Positions 29,001 to 38,124 are shown, numbered from the stretch's first letter. The stretch: 64,000 bases of DNA from Paracoccaceae bacterium (GCA_019454225.1 CP075370.1:4024001-4088000); one strand, 5' to 3'. The notes: generated from the letters alone by a model not told the origin. Numbers and translations: made by a program.

Positions 29001-29518
29001 AGCTGCGCGCCGGTATCGCCGGGCTGAACCGCGAGGGGCGCGAGCGTCTGCTGACCGCGTTCGAACAGGTGAACGGGAACTTCGGAACGCTGTTCACCAC
29101 GCTGTTCGGCGGTGGCGAGGCGCGGCTGGTGCTGGTGGAAAGCGACGACCCGCTGGAGGCGGGGCTGGAAATCATGTGCCAGCCTCCGGGCAAGAAGCTG
29201 TCGATCCTGTCGCTGCTGTCGGGTGGCGAGCAGACGCTGACGGCCATGGCGCTGATCTTTGCCGTCTTCCTGGCCAATCCCGCGCCGATCTGCGTGCTGG
29301 ACGAGGTCGATGCGCCACTGGACGACGCCAATGTGACGCGGTTCTGCGACCTTCTGGACGAGATGACGCGGCGCACCGACACGCGGTTTCTGATCATCAC
29401 GCATCATGCAGTTACCATGGCGCGGATGGACCGCCTGTTCGGCGTGACCATGGCGGAACAGGGCGTCAGCCAGTTGGTCAGCGTTGACCTGCGACGGGCC
29501 GAGGCGATGGTGGCCTGA
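26063..29518 (+). CDS. smc: Chromosome segregation protein SMC
   Basis: A protein of 1151 residues with the full SMC layout: N-terminal Walker A GPNGCGKSN, a long coiled coil rich in Ala, Glu and Arg, a hinge at about residues 500-640, a second coiled coil, and the C-terminal head with signature LSGGEQTL and Walker B CVLDEVDAPLDD. It compacts and segregates the chromosome with ScpA and ScpB, not in this window. The ATG at 26063 gives the canonical MRFTRLRLNGFKSF start; the open frame before it has no family match. Confidence 0.96.
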   Translation: MRFTRLRLNGFKSFVDPTDLIIHEGLTGVVGPNGCGKSNLLEAMRWVMGENRPTAMRGGGMEDVIFAGAATRPARAFAEVALVIDNGERLAPAGFNDQDQIEIVRRITRDAGSAYRANGKEVRARDVQMLFADASTGAHSPALVRQGQIAELISAKPKSRRRILEEAAGISGLYARRHEAELRLSATETNLARVDDVLGALSEQIATLTRQARQAARYREIGEALRRAEGMLLYRRFREADAAVAEAEGGLRARLVALGQAETAARAAMAAREAAEDALPPRREEEAIAAAVVQRLVVARETLAAQAAQARAAIEALRGRIAQLDRDADRESGLNRDAGEMIARLEWEADALTRAAEGEEERIAEAAEMAREAGAALAEAEGGLARMTEDAARLAARHQSAARMLSDVRATLARAETETARAAEAERAAGLAVERAAEAQAEAVEAHEAAVALAEETEMALAEAEGARAETAGREAEARAARSSAEGEAQALRSEVAALARLVAREAQAGHQVIDALSVAPGYEAALGAALADDLRAPEVPGDERSGWVALPPYDAAPDLPEGAEPLARHVAAPAVLARRLAQVGVVPRGRGAAMQAALRPGQRLVSVDGDLWRWDGFRIAAEDAPSAAAERLRQMNRLVGLKRDLEEVAARAAGAAQAHETLARRIEMLAQAERMAREARRGADARVAEANRALARSEADRSIAEGRQEGARLAVARFGEEAEDARARLDEATAAADDLPPLDDARAGVEAAKATVEAARIAMIARRTAEGEARRDAEARRKRRQDVARDLTGWKERLATAERRAQELADRRAATVAELDDAMAAPEEIAAKADELADAMADAEARRARAADALAEAEAALRMVQTAERESERAAGEAREGRARAEARVDAAREVRAAAGLRIREVADMTVDQLLSSLRADPDAMPDAEALEIEVARLKRQREALGAVNLRAEEDLAQVGAEHDTLATEKTDLEEAVAKLRAGIAGLNREGRERLLTAFEQVNGNFGTLFTTLFGGGEARLVLVESDDPLEAGLEIMCQPPGKKLSILSLLSGGEQTLTAMALIFAVFLANPAPICVLDEVDAPLDDANVTRFCDLLDEMTRRTDTRFLIITHHAVTMARMDRLFGVTMAEQGVSQLVSVDLRRAEAMVA

Positions 29519-29648
29519 GTGTCCGCGCGATGTCGCCCGCCCCGTTGCCGCGCCGAGGCTGCGCGGCGGATGGGTATCGCGGACCTGAACGCCTGTGCCG
29601 CCAGATCTCCGGAGCGATGCTGAGCCTCGGTCCGGACGCGCGGCGCGG

Positions 29649-30203
29649 CTATGGGCAACCCAGCTTCGTCAACCGGTCGCCCAGGCCCACCTCTCCATCC
29701 GCGACGACGGCGCAGAGGATGCCGCGCAGGCGCAGCGCGGGGTGGCCGGGGGCGGTGATCCAGGCCTTGGCATCCGCGCCATAGCGCGCCTTCCACTTGA
29801 CGCAGCCGTCGTTGAAGATTGCCGAGACGCGCAGCACCGCCGTCCCGGCGCGCAGCCGCATGCCGGTGGGCAGGTTCGCCTCGGTCATGTCCAGGTCTGC
29901 CACAAGAGGATCGCCCGGATGGGGCACCGCATCGCCGGGGTGCCAGACCAGATCGAGCACGCGGGCGGGCAGGATCGAGACCTGGATGTCGGGGTCCGGG
30001 TTGCCATCCGGCAGGCGCAGCCATGGCATCGTCAGCCATCGGTCGCCCGGAATGCCCTGGGCGCGCGTCAACCGCAGGCGATCGGGAAACACCCGCAGGC
30101 CGATGCCGGGGCGCGTGCACAGCAGCGTGACCGGGCCGGCATCGCGCGGTGCGGCCAGCACATGCGGCAGGGCCATCGCAAGCGTCCTGGCCGAGGGTGT
30201 CAT
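29649..30203 (-). CDS. MOSC domain protein
   Basis: A protein of 184 residues. The MOSC fold is seen in GIPGDRWLT, VSILPARVLDLV, LDMTEANLPTGMRLRAG and the terminal DGEVGLGDRL. MOSC domains carry sulfur from a conserved cysteine in some members or bind the molybdenum cofactor; here the only cysteine in a suitable place is in FNDGCVKWKARYG. It lies seven bases downstream of the RTX gene. The substrate is not known. Confidence 0.78.
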   Translation of the reverse strand: MTPSARTLAMALPHVLAAPRDAGPVTLLCTRPGIGLRVFPDRLRLTRAQGIPGDRWLTMPWLRLPDGNPDPDIQVSILPARVLDLVWHPGDAVPHPGDPLVADLDMTEANLPTGMRLRAGTAVLRVSAIFNDGCVKWKARYGADAKAWITAPGHPALRLRGILCAVVADGEVGLGDRLTKLGCP

Positions 30204-30210
30204 CGGGTGA

Positions 30211-31479
30211 TCAGACCAGGACCAGATCGGCGGCGGTCAGCACCGGCGCCCCGGCGAGAACCGCAATCTGCACCGACGCCCCGCCGCCCACGCCGTCCGA
30301 GTCGAAATACAGAAGGCCGGTCGTGGTTTCATAGACGAACTGCGCGCCGGTGCCGCTTGCCACATCATGGGAAAGCGGCGCGGCACCCCCCGGTGCCAGA
30401 TAGAACCAGTGCGCCGCAAGCTCGATCCGGTCGCCTTCGATGCCAGAGAAGTCCTCGATGAGGTCGGGTTGGCCGTCGGGCCTGCCGAAGACGAACGTAT
30501 CCGCACCCGCCCCGCCCGCCATGGTGTCGAGCCCCTGCGCCCCCGACAGGCGGTCGTTGCCGTCCCCCCCGAACAGCTGATCATTGCCGCGACCGCCGCG
30601 CAGCACATCGTTGCCACCCATGCCCGACAGGATGTCGTCCCCGTCGTTGCCGTCCAGCTTGTCGCGCAGGTCGCCGCCGGTCAGGCTGTCGCGATAGTAG
30701 CTGCCGCCCAGCCAGTAGCGCTCGAAGTTCAGGATGGTCGAACCGAACCCGTCGGTGACGACCGGCCCCGAGGCATCGAATGCAAATCCGGTACCCGAGC
30801 CACCGGCATTCAGGACCGCGCGCAACTGGTCATTGCCAGCCCCGCCATCCAGATGGTTCACCGACCCTGCGAGATAGGCGACATGGTCGTTTCCTGCCCC
30901 GGCATCCACCGTGTTCGCACCGCCCAGCACCACGATCTCGTCGTTCAGCCTGCCGCCGGTGATGCTGTCGTCGCCGTTGCCGGTCGTGATGTAGAGTTGT
31001 TCGACGCTTCGCAGCGTGATGACGTGCGGTCCCGCCACAAACCCGGACGAGACGCTGCCCGACACCGCATGCCCGATGTTGTTCCAGAACAGCCAGAACA
31101 GATCGGTTCCGGTGCCGCCGTGAAAATACGCACTGGTCTGTTCGCCGACATACATCCGGTCATTGCCCTGTCCGCCATAGGCACGGTCGATCCCGGCGCC
31201 GGAAAAGGAATAGATCGCGAAGCTGTCGTCGCCGGCATCGCCATACAGCCGGTCATTGCCGGGGCCGCCCTCGATGCGGTCATTGCCGTCGCCGCCATAG
31301 ATCGTGTCGCGACCCGTATCGCCGAACAACTGGTCGTTGCCGTCGCCGCCCTCGATCAGGTCATTGCCGCCATAGCCGTTGATCTGGTCGTCGCCACCGT
31401 AGCCGATGACGTGGTCCGCCTCGTTGGTGCCGGGCAGGGTGTCGCCTTCAGCTGTGCCGTCGATGGGATTGAGGGGCAT
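30211..31479 (-). CDS. RTX (hemolysin-type calcium-binding) protein
   Basis: A secreted-type protein of 422 residues made almost wholly of RTX repeats. Glycine-aspartate nonapeptides (GGDGNDRIE, GGPGNDRLY, GGRGNDQLF and others) form two blocks at about residues 25-85 and 280-340 that bind calcium as parallel beta rolls. A middle region (85-275) has looser repeats. The last 80 residues resemble the M10-serralysin C-terminal domain with the uncleaved type I secretion signal ending in hydrophobic residues (LTAADLVLV). No protease or lipase domain is visible. No type I secretion genes are in the window. Confidence 0.88.
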   Translation of the reverse strand: MPLNPIDGTAEGDTLPGTNEADHVIGYGGDDQINGYGGNDLIEGGDGNDQLFGDTGRDTIYGGDGNDRIEGGPGNDRLYGDAGDDSFAIYSFSGAGIDRAYGGQGNDRMYVGEQTSAYFHGGTGTDLFWLFWNNIGHAVSGSVSSGFVAGPHVITLRSVEQLYITTGNGDDSITGGRLNDEIVVLGGANTVDAGAGNDHVAYLAGSVNHLDGGAGNDQLRAVLNAGGSGTGFAFDASGPVVTDGFGSTILNFERYWLGGSYYRDSLTGGDLRDKLDGNDGDDILSGMGGNDVLRGGRGNDQLFGGDGNDRLSGAQGLDTMAGGAGADTFVFGRPDGQPDLIEDFSGIEGDRIELAAHWFYLAPGGAAPLSHDVASGTGAQFVYETTTGLLYFDSDGVGGGASVQIAVLAGAPVLTAADLVLV

Positions 31480-31484
31480 GATTC

Positions 31485-31510
31485 TCGCCAGGTGATCAAA
31501 ATACTGGCGA
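31485..31510 (-). promoter_or_regulatory. Leader hairpin just before the RTX start codon
   Basis: TCGCCAG (31485-31491 on plus) pairs with CTGGCGA (31504-31510), a perfect seven-base stem with a 12-base AT-rich loop, ending five bases before the ATG. In the transcript it would cover the ribosome binding region, or as DNA it could be an operator. Confidence 0.4.
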
Positions 31511-31547
31511 AAATAGCATGGCCCCGGCGATGCGTTAATCCCTCATC

Positions 31548-32450
31548 TCACAGCCGCGCATCAAGCTCTGCCACCTTGCTGCGCAGGTGCAGGTCACATT
31601 CGAACAGCGCCCCGGCGGCGCGCAGGTCCGCCAGCACGGCGGGGTGGGCAACCTGTGTCCGATCATAGAAGGCCGCAACCTCGGCCTCGGTCGCGGTGCC
31701 GAGAAAGGCCATCAGCGGCAGGTTGAACGAATAGGCGCCCCGGGTGCGCCGGAAGGCCAGCCGCGCATGCCACGCCGCCGGATCCTGTGCGTGGAAATGC
31801 AGCAGCCGGATATCGGCTGAAAAGGCCCCGCCGTTCATCTTCTCGCCGTTCATCACCGCCGTATGGATGCGCGGTTGCAGGCCGGGCACGCCGGTGCGGT
31901 AGAAGCACTTTCCGACGGCGTGGCTCAGCGATCCGGCGGCCAGCAGGTCGGCATGATCGCCAAAGGCGGCGCGGCGCAGTGCCTCCATCTCGGGGCCGCG
32001 CATCGGGCCGCGGAAGTGGCGGGCGGTGAAGATGTCATCGGGCAATGCCGGGTCGTGCAGCGCCTCCCAGGGTGCCATGCGAAGAAGCGGCCGGTCGCGT
32101 TGCACCGCCGCCAGCACCTCCGCCACCGGGCGGGCGGGGCAAAGGAACTCGTCCACGTCGATGTGGGCGATCCAGGGCAGGTGCGCGGTGGCATAGACCC
32201 GCTCGGCGTTGCGCGACTGGCGCAGCTGATGCTTGCCCGGACGACGGCCGATCAGACCCTGCCAATAGGCATCATCGCAGCGGATCGCGGTGACGCGGGG
32301 CAGGCGCGCGGCACGGTCGGCCGCGGGATCGGCGGGATCATCGAAATGCAGCCAGATTTGCGACGCGCCAAGCGACAGATGATGCGCCACGAAGGCCAGC
32401 ACCTGATCGGCGGGCGCCTTGACGGTGGCAACCAGTCCCCAGCCGGTCAT
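31548..32450 (-). CDS. Glycosyltransferase family 2-like protein
   Basis: A protein of 300 residues of the glyco_tranf_2_4 type. The N-terminus WGLVATVKAPADQVLAFVAHHLSLGASQIWLHFDD and the metal site HIDVDEFL (about residue 115) are characteristic, with a later conserved HTAVMNGEK and LLHFHAQD. The start ATG at 32450 overlaps the lytic transglycosylase stop by four bases. Such proteins are common in Rhodobacterales near surface polysaccharide or RTX genes; the acceptor is unknown. Confidence 0.83.
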   Translation of the reverse strand: MTGWGLVATVKAPADQVLAFVAHHLSLGASQIWLHFDDPADPAADRAARLPRVTAIRCDDAYWQGLIGRRPGKHQLRQSRNAERVYATAHLPWIAHIDVDEFLCPARPVAEVLAAVQRDRPLLRMAPWEALHDPALPDDIFTARHFRGPMRGPEMEALRRAAFGDHADLLAAGSLSHAVGKCFYRTGVPGLQPRIHTAVMNGEKMNGGAFSADIRLLHFHAQDPAAWHARLAFRRTRGAYSFNLPLMAFLGTATEAEVAAFYDRTQVAHPAVLADLRAAGALFECDLHLRSKVAELDARL

Positions 32451-33616
32451 AGCCGATCGAGCAGCGCCCGGGTCGGCCAACCGTCCGCGGGCAGACCCGC
32501 GCGCAGCTGCTCTTTCTGCACCGCCGCGCGTGTCAATGCGCCCAGGATGCCGTCGACCGCCCCCACATCATGCCCGCGCGCCTTGAGCTTTTGCTGAAGG
32601 CTCTTCATCTGGTCGCCCGACAGTTGCGGGTCCGGACTGCCGGGCTGGAACACCGGCGCGCCTTCGAGCCGCGTTGCGAAATAGGCGGCGGTTGTCACGT
32701 AGACGAAGCTCTTGTTCCAGTCGAACAGCACCCGGTAGTTCGGATAGGCAAGGAACGCCGGACCCTTCCGCCCCTCCGGCAGCAGCAGCGACGCACGCAG
32801 GCTGCCCGGGATCGACCCGTCGCGCGCCCTTACCCCCATGCGCGACCAGTCCGCCCCCGACAGCTGCGTATCGAGGCCCGATTTCGACCAGTCGAGGTCG
32901 GCGGGCACCGTCACCTCCTGCAGCCAGGGCTCGCCCGCACGCCAGCCGTGGTGTTGCAGCATCCGGGCCGCCGACAGAAGCGCATCGGGCGCCGAGGTCT
33001 TCAGGCTGACACGACCATCGCCATCGCCATCGACGCCGCGTTCCAGGATGTCGCCCGGCAGCATCTGCACCATGCCGATCTCTCCTGCCCAGGCGCCGGT
33101 GGTGGTGGCCGGATCGAGCATCCCGCGTTTCCACAACTGCGCGGCGGCAATGATCTGTGGCTGAAACAGGCCGGGGCGGCGGCAGTCATGGCCAAGCGTG
33201 ACAAGCGCGTTGACCGTGTTGAAATCGCCCTGCACCGCGCCGAAATCGGTCTCGAAAGCCCAAAAGGCCAGAAGGATGCCGTGCGACACGCCATAGTCGC
33301 GCCGCGCCCGGTCAAACACCGCACGATGCTTCTTCAGGTTCGCGGCACCGTTGTTGATGCGGCTCTGGCTGATCAGCATCCGCGAGAACTCGGTAAAGCT
33401 GCGGCGGAACACACCCTGAGACCGATCGGCCTTGATCACCCGGTCATCCCGCTTGACCCCCCGGAAGAACCTGTCCGCCTCATCGCGCGTAAGGCCCGCG
33501 CGCATCACTTCGCCCTTCATCGCGTCGACAAAGGCAGGAAACGGGCCGCCACATGGGGCGGCGATCGCAGGAGCGGCAGAAAGAGCAAGGGAAATGGCAA
33601 GCGGGGCAAGGCGCAT
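32447..33616 (-). CDS. Lytic murein transglycosylase, MltB type with peptidoglycan-binding domain
   Basis: A protein of 389 residues. A signal peptide (MRLAPLAISLALSAAPAIA) precedes the SLT-type domain with the catalytic glutamate in AFWAFETDFGA. An EF-hand-like loop DGDGDGRVS is present as in other MltB proteins. The C-terminal 60 residues form a PG_binding_1 domain (LKARGHDVGAVDGILGALTR). It cleaves peptidoglycan between MurNAc and GlcNAc in the periplasm. An ATG at 33643 is an alternative start; I prefer 33616 because it gives a standard signal peptide and a GGACGG sequence lies upstream. Confidence 0.88.
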   Translation of the reverse strand: MRLAPLAISLALSAAPAIAAPCGGPFPAFVDAMKGEVMRAGLTRDEADRFFRGVKRDDRVIKADRSQGVFRRSFTEFSRMLISQSRINNGAANLKKHRAVFDRARRDYGVSHGILLAFWAFETDFGAVQGDFNTVNALVTLGHDCRRPGLFQPQIIAAAQLWKRGMLDPATTTGAWAGEIGMVQMLPGDILERGVDGDGDGRVSLKTSAPDALLSAARMLQHHGWRAGEPWLQEVTVPADLDWSKSGLDTQLSGADWSRMGVRARDGSIPGSLRASLLLPEGRKGPAFLAYPNYRVLFDWNKSFVYVTTAAYFATRLEGAPVFQPGSPDPQLSGDQMKSLQQKLKARGHDVGAVDGILGALTRAAVQKEQLRAGLPADGWPTRALLDRL

Positions 33617-33712
33617 GGGAATGTCCGTCCGGTTTTTCGGCATGTTAGGCGCTGCGCCCCTTCCGGGGAAGGGAAAACGCGGCCGCCGGGGTCACGCCCG
33701 CGTCAGGTGCGC

Positions 33713-34432
33713 TCAGCGGCGGGACAGCCGTGCGACAAGCCGTGCGCGTGCCTCGGGCAGGCCGGGGCCGGGGCGCAGGGGCTCCATCTCGCGCAGCAGG
33801 AAATGACCCGTGATGGCAAGGCCCTGCAGGATCTCGGCCGGATCGGAGGCAAGACCCCGCCGAACCGCATCGGGCAGCGGCAGCAACCGGTCGGCCCAGT
33901 CGCCCGCGCCTGTCCGGCTGACCGCCCGGCCGGTCCGGGGGCTGACAAAGGCCAGATCGTCGCGCGATCCGGTGACGGCGCAGCTCCCGAGGTCCAGGCC
34001 GAAGCCCAGATCGGCGAGCAGCCGCATTTCCCAGGGCAGATAGGCGGGCAGGCCCGCCGTCCCCTCCGCAAGCCCGTCCAGCAACGCGGTGGTGTCTGAC
34101 CAAAGCGCCGGATGCGCCTCGCGTTCGGGCAGGGCCATGCGCAACATCGCGCAGACCGCAGACAGGACGGCCAGCCGGTCGGCATCCGCCATGACAGAGG
34201 CACGCGACCGAAGCGGTTCCACCGTGAAGGCGCCCAGGTGATCGGACAGGCGCGCGCGCCACGCAACCGCCAGGTGCGCGCCCGGTTGCAGCACCGGTGC
34301 CATGCGGCGCCCCGCGCCGCCGCGCACCACGCCTGCATGGCGCCCATGCGCAAGCGTGAAGACCTCGACGATTGCCGAGGTTTCGCCATGCGGGCGCATG
34401 GCAAGCAGCGTGCCTTCGTCCTGCCAGTCCAT
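33713..34432 (-). CDS. recO: DNA repair protein RecO
   Basis: A protein of 239 residues. The N-terminal OB-fold begins [26 protein letters not shown], followed by [10 protein letters not shown], both typical for RecO. The central zinc site cysteines are reduced in alphaproteobacteria and are not obvious here. RecO loads RecA with RecR at gaps and assists annealing. The gene belongs to the conserved era-DUF1491-recO neighbourhood. The ATG at 34432 gives the conserved start. Confidence 0.9.
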   Translation of the reverse strand: MDWQDEGTLLAMRPHGETSAIVEVFTLAHGRHAGVVRGGAGRRMAPVLQPGAHLAVAWRARLSDHLGAFTVEPLRSRASVMADADRLAVLSAVCAMLRMALPEREAHPALWSDTTALLDGLAEGTAGLPAYLPWEMRLLADLGFGLDLGSCAVTGSRDDLAFVSPRTGRAVSRTGAGDWADRLLPLPDAVRRGLASDPAEILQGLAITGHFLLREMEPLRPGPGLPEARARLVARLSRR

Positions 34433-34546
34433 GCGCGACCATCGCGCGGACCCGTGGGGCGGGCAAGAGGACGGCACCGTCGCATGAAACTTGCGCGAAC
34501 CCGCCGCGTTCTGCGACCATTGCCTTCACCATGAAAGGTCCGCGCG

Positions 34547-35161
34547 ATGTCGGCCACTGCCCGTCTTTCCGCCCTTGTGCTGTGCCTCGTGGCCGCGCTG
34601 TCGCTGGTCCTGCGCTTCCGGCTGTCGCTGGCGGCAGAGAACGGCGATGTCGTGGCGACCGTCTGGCGCATGGCGGGGTTCTTCACGGTGCTGACCAATG
34701 CCCTGGTGGCGGCGCATATGGCGGCGGTAGCGGCCGGCTGGCGGATCGGGGCATCGCGGGCGGCCGGGCTGCTGCTGGCGATCGGCGCCGTGGGGATCGT
34801 CTATCACCTGCTGCTGGCAGGGCTGTGGTCGCCCCAGGGCGCCGCGTGGTGGGCAGACCAGGGCCTGCATACCGCGGTGCCCGTCGGCATGGCCCTGTGG
34901 TGGGCGATCTTCGCGCCGAAGGGGCTGGCGTGGCGCGATCTGCCGGAATGGCTGGTCTATCCGGTGGTCTATGGAGTCTACGCCGTGGCGCGGGGCATCG
35001 CGACGGGGTTCTGGCCCTATCCGTTCCTGAACGCGGACAAGCTGGGCTGGCCTGCGGTGGCGGGCAACCTGGCGGGGATGGTCCTGGCGTTTGCCGTGCT
35101 GGGGGCGGCGATCCTGCTGGCGGCGCGGGGGCTATCCCGACAGCCCGTCCTCGTCCAGTAG
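34547..35161 (+). CDS. Pr6Pr/FAR-17a-like membrane protein
   Basis: A membrane protein of 204 residues with six hydrophobic segments. The motif FFTVLTNALVAAHM near residue 45, IVYHLLLAGLW near 85, and YPVVYGVYAVARG near 145 fit the Pr6Pr family (FAR-17a/AIG1-like), some eukaryotic relatives of which hydrolyse fatty acid esters of hydroxy fatty acids. It is on the opposite strand between recO and DUF1491, interrupting a conserved gene order, and its last 30 bases overlap the end of the DUF1491 gene. The function in bacteria is not established. Confidence 0.83.
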   Translation: MSATARLSALVLCLVAALSLVLRFRLSLAAENGDVVATVWRMAGFFTVLTNALVAAHMAAVAAGWRIGASRAAGLLLAIGAVGIVYHLLLAGLWSPQGAAWWADQGLHTAVPVGMALWWAIFAPKGLAWRDLPEWLVYPVVYGVYAVARGIATGFWPYPFLNADKLGWPAVAGNLAGMVLAFAVLGAAILLAARGLSRQPVLVQ

Positions 35162-35464
35162 GGTGCGGCCCGCGCGATCCTCGATCTCGATCAGCCAGAG
35201 GTCGCGGTCGCGCGATCGCGCGCGGGCAAGGGCCGCGTCGACTGCGGCCTCTTCTCCCTCGGCCAGAAGGGTCCACAGCCGTTCGCCGGTCATCGGGTCG
35301 AAGGATCGCTGGTAGGCCAGTGCGCGGCCGTCCAGCGTGGCGCATTTCACGACGACGGAACCCGAGGTCGCATCGCCGCGCGCGGTCACATAGACTGGAA
35401 TCGCGGCCAGACGCAGCCGCGCCAGATAGGCCGAAACCCAGATGCCTGCGGCCAGCCGGGTCAC
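35132..35464 (-). CDS. DUF1491 family protein
   Basis: A protein of 110 residues matching DUF1491 (GIWVSAYLARLRLAAIPVYVTARGDATSG, then RSFDPMTGERLWTLL). It is confined to alphaproteobacteria and is regularly found between era and recO, as here. No catalytic motif is recognisable. The 3' end overlaps the convergent Pr6Pr gene by 30 bases. Confidence 0.85.
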   Translation of the reverse strand: MTRLAAGIWVSAYLARLRLAAIPVYVTARGDATSGSVVVKCATLDGRALAYQRSFDPMTGERLWTLLAEGEEAAVDAALARARSRDRDLWLIEIEDRAGRTLLDEDGLSG

Positions 35465-35656
35465 TGCCGGGCTCCGGTGACGGTGTTCTTCATGTCCCGC
35501 GCCGCCATGTTGCGGATTGCCTGCAAGGCCCCGCCCGCCGCGTCCGCCCGTTCATCGGTGTCGTCGTCATGCTCGTGTCGAACGCCTCGGGGGTTGGCCC
35601 GCGAACCGGGCGGGCGTTGTCCGGTTCGTGCCGGGGCCACGCGCCGGGCGGCGCGG

Positions 35657-36589
35657 CTAGGCGTCGCCATCACGGAAATCGAGGCCCATCTCGGAATAGC
35701 GTTCGGCCTCGTCCAGCCAGCCCGGGCGCACCTTGACGGTCAGGAACAGATGCACCTCGCGGCCGAGGAACTCCTTGATATCCGCCCGGGCGGCCTGGCC
35801 GATGGCCTTGATCGTCTCGCCCCGGTTGCCCAGCACAATGCCTTTGTGGCCGTCGCGGGTGACATAGACGATCTGGTCGATACGGGCGGAGCCATCGGGC
35901 TTGTCCTCCCATTTCTCGGTCTCGACCGTCAGCTGGTAGGGCAGTTCCTCATGCAGGCGCAGCGTAAGCTTCTCGCGCGTCATCTCGGCGGCGATCATGC
36001 GCATCGGCAGGTCGGCCAGCTGATCCTCGGGGTAGAGCCAGGGACCGGGCGGCAGTTCACCTGCCAGCCAGTCACGCAGGTCGTCCACGCCATAACCCTT
36101 TTCGGCCGAGATCATGAAGCTGCGGGCAAAGGGATAGGCCTCGTTCAGCTTGGCCGAAAGCGCCAGCAGCGTCTCGGCCTTGACGCGGTCGATCTTGTTG
36201 ATCGCCAGCGCCACGGGGCGGTCGCGGGGCATCTGGTCTCGCATCCGGTCGATGATCGCGCTGACGCCCTCGGTCAGGCCGCGATGCGCCTCGATCAGCA
36301 GGACCACGATGTCGGCATCGGCCGCTCCGCCCCAGGCGGCGGCGACCATCGCCCGGTCAAGCCTGCGGCGCGGCCGGAACAGGCCCGGCGTGTCGACAAA
36401 CACGATCTGGCTGTCCCGGGCCATGCAGACACCCCGGATCCGGGTGCGCGTGGTCTGCACCTTGTGGGTGACGATGCTGACCTTCGCACCCACCATGCGG
36501 TTGAGAAGCGTGGATTTTCCCGCGTTCGGTTCTCCGATCAGGGCGACGAAGCCCGCGCGGGTGGCGCCCGCGTCATGTGCCGCTGTCAT
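35657..36589 (-). CDS. era: GTPase Era
   Basis: A GTPase of 310 residues. G1 is GEPNAGKS (residues 19-26), G3 is DTPG (66-69), G4 is NKID, and the C-terminal third is a KH domain ([22 protein letters not shown]) that binds the 3' end of 16S rRNA. Era assists maturation of the small ribosomal subunit. The ATG at 36589 lies 17 bases inside the end of rnc, so translation is probably coupled. It is part of the lepB-rnc-era operon. Confidence 0.96.
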   Translation of the reverse strand: MTAAHDAGATRAGFVALIGEPNAGKSTLLNRMVGAKVSIVTHKVQTTRTRIRGVCMARDSQIVFVDTPGLFRPRRRLDRAMVAAAWGGAADADIVVLLIEAHRGLTEGVSAIIDRMRDQMPRDRPVALAINKIDRVKAETLLALSAKLNEAYPFARSFMISAEKGYGVDDLRDWLAGELPPGPWLYPEDQLADLPMRMIAAEMTREKLTLRLHEELPYQLTVETEKWEDKPDGSARIDQIVYVTRDGHKGIVLGNRGETIKAIGQAARADIKEFLGREVHLFLTVKVRPGWLDEAERYSEMGLDFRDGDA

Positions 36590-37271
36590 GGTCTGACTCC
36601 AGTTGCGCCAGCATTGCTGCGGCGGCCGCCTGTTCGGCGGTGCGTTTCGATCCGGCCCGGGCGGCCAGTGATTGGCCGGTGGCCAGCACGACCTCGACCG
36701 TGAAGACGGGGGCATGGTCGGGGCCGTCGCGCCCCGTCTCGGCATAGGTCGGTGGCGGCAGGCCGCGGGCCTGGACCCATTCCTGCAGCGCCGATTTCGC
36801 GTCGCGGGCATCCTCGGCCACGTTGTCGATCCGGTCGGCCCAGAGGCGCAGCACCATGGCCTTCGCGGCCTCGAACCCCGCGTCCAGATAGACCGCGGCG
36901 ATCACCGCCTCGAGCGCGTCGCCAAGCAGCGCGTCCTTGCGCCGGCCGCCCGACAGCATCTCGGACCGCCCGAGGCGCAGCACGTCGCCCAGGCCCACCG
37001 AGCGCGCGACCTCGGCGCAGGTTTCCAGACGGACAAGGGCGTTGAAGCGGGGCGCCAGCTTGCCCTCGGCGGCACCGGTGTCGGCGGTGAACAGCGCCTC
37101 GGCCATGGCAAGGCCCAGCACGCGGTCCCCCAGAAATTCCAGCCGTTCGTTCGACGGGCGCGACGGCGCGGCGATCGAGGCATGGGTAAGGGCGCGGATC
37201 AGAAGCTCGGGGCGCGCGAAGCGGTGGCCGATGCGATCTTCGAAGTCACTGATTTCCCGCGCGATCTTCAC
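36573..37271 (-). CDS. rnc: Ribonuclease III
   Basis: An endonuclease of 232 residues. The RNase III signature NERLEFLGD is at residues 41-49 and the second acidic site in [13 protein letters not shown] follows, so the catalytic Glu/Asp set is complete. A double-stranded RNA-binding domain covers about residues 155-225 ([16 protein letters not shown]). It processes rRNA precursors and structured messages. It lies between lepB and era in the conserved order. Confidence 0.96.
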   Translation of the reverse strand: MKIAREISDFEDRIGHRFARPELLIRALTHASIAAPSRPSNERLEFLGDRVLGLAMAEALFTADTGAAEGKLAPRFNALVRLETCAEVARSVGLGDVLRLGRSEMLSGGRRKDALLGDALEAVIAAVYLDAGFEAAKAMVLRLWADRIDNVAEDARDAKSALQEWVQARGLPPPTYAETGRDGPDHAPVFTVEVVLATGQSLAARAGSKRTAEQAAAAAMLAQLESDHDSGT

Positions 37272-37279
37272 GCCAGCCG

Positions 37280-38068
37280 TTACTCCACCGCCTTGAAGAA
37301 CCGATCCGACCGCCAGGTCCAGAAATACAGCATCGATCGTCCCGCCGACGAGAACATGATCCGGTCTGCCCGCCCGATCAGGTGATCCGCGGGCACGAAG
37401 CCGACCCCGCCCACGGCCTGACCATAGCGGCTGTCCTGCGAGTTGTCGCGGTTGTCGCCGATGAAGAAGTAATGCCCCTCGGGGACGGTGAAGACGTCGG
37501 TGCTGTCACCGAAGCCGTTGTCGTCGATGTTCAGGATGGCGTGGCTGCGGCCTTCGGGCAGGGTTTCGCGGAAGCGCGATTTCTGGCAGGTGCCGCCCTG
37601 CCCCACCGGACCGTTCTCGCAGCGGGGAAGATGGCCGAGCGGGCCCTGCGGTTCATAGGTTTCGGCAAAGATGCCGTCGGGGGTCTGCGGCGCCTCGGCG
37701 CCGTTGATGTAGAGAACACCCCCCCGCATCTGCACGGTATCGCCCGGCAACCCTATGAGACGCTTGATGAAATCCGATCCGTTCACCGGGTGGCGGAAGA
37801 CCACGACATCGCCGCGCTCGGGTTCGGAGAACAGCAGGCGGCCGGGGAAGGGGCAAAGGCCGAAGGGGCAGGAATGGCGGGAGTAGCCATAGGCCATCTT
37901 GTTGACGAACAGGAAGTCGCCGATCAGCAGGGTGTCCTTCATGCTGCCCGAGGGAATCCAGAACGGCTGGAAGAACAGCGTGCGGAAAACCCCTGCGATC
38001 AGAAGGGCGTAGACCACCGTCTTGATGGTTTCCATGATGCCGCCGTCGGTCTTTGCCTTGCTGGCCAT
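37280..38068 (-). CDS. lepB: Signal peptidase I
   Basis: A membrane peptidase of 262 residues. One N-terminal membrane segment (residues 13-33) is followed by the catalytic Ser42 in PSGSMKDTL and the general base Lys102 in [24 protein letters not shown] near residue 215 is the third conserved box. It removes signal peptides from secreted proteins. Located between acpS and rnc, eight bases ahead of rnc. Confidence 0.96.
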   Translation of the reverse strand: MASKAKTDGGIMETIKTVVYALLIAGVFRTLFFQPFWIPSGSMKDTLLIGDFLFVNKMAYGYSRHSCPFGLCPFPGRLLFSEPERGDVVVFRHPVNGSDFIKRLIGLPGDTVQMRGGVLYINGAEAPQTPDGIFAETYEPQGPLGHLPRCENGPVGQGGTCQKSRFRETLPEGRSHAILNIDDNGFGDSTDVFTVPEGHYFFIGDNRDNSQDSRYGQAVGGVGFVPADHLIGRADRIMFSSAGRSMLYFWTWRSDRFFKAVE

Positions 38069-38124
38069 TGGGTCTGCTTTCGGGATTGCGGGTCGCGGCT
38101 ACATGCGCGGGGCGGGGGGCGGAG

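Noticed and set aside
29547-29567. Hairpin GCCGCGC-N7-GCGCGGC downstream of smc as a terminator
   Set aside because: The stem is perfect but short and has no T-rich tail in either direction; in DNA this GC-rich it may be chance.
35461-35673. A 70-codon open frame on the minus strand between era and DUF1491, ending in an ATGA overlap with DUF1491
   Set aside because: Its first half is Arg/Pro/Ala-rich as in random high-GC frames, it begins inside era without a ribosome binding site, and no family is recognised. The four-base overlap alone is not enough.
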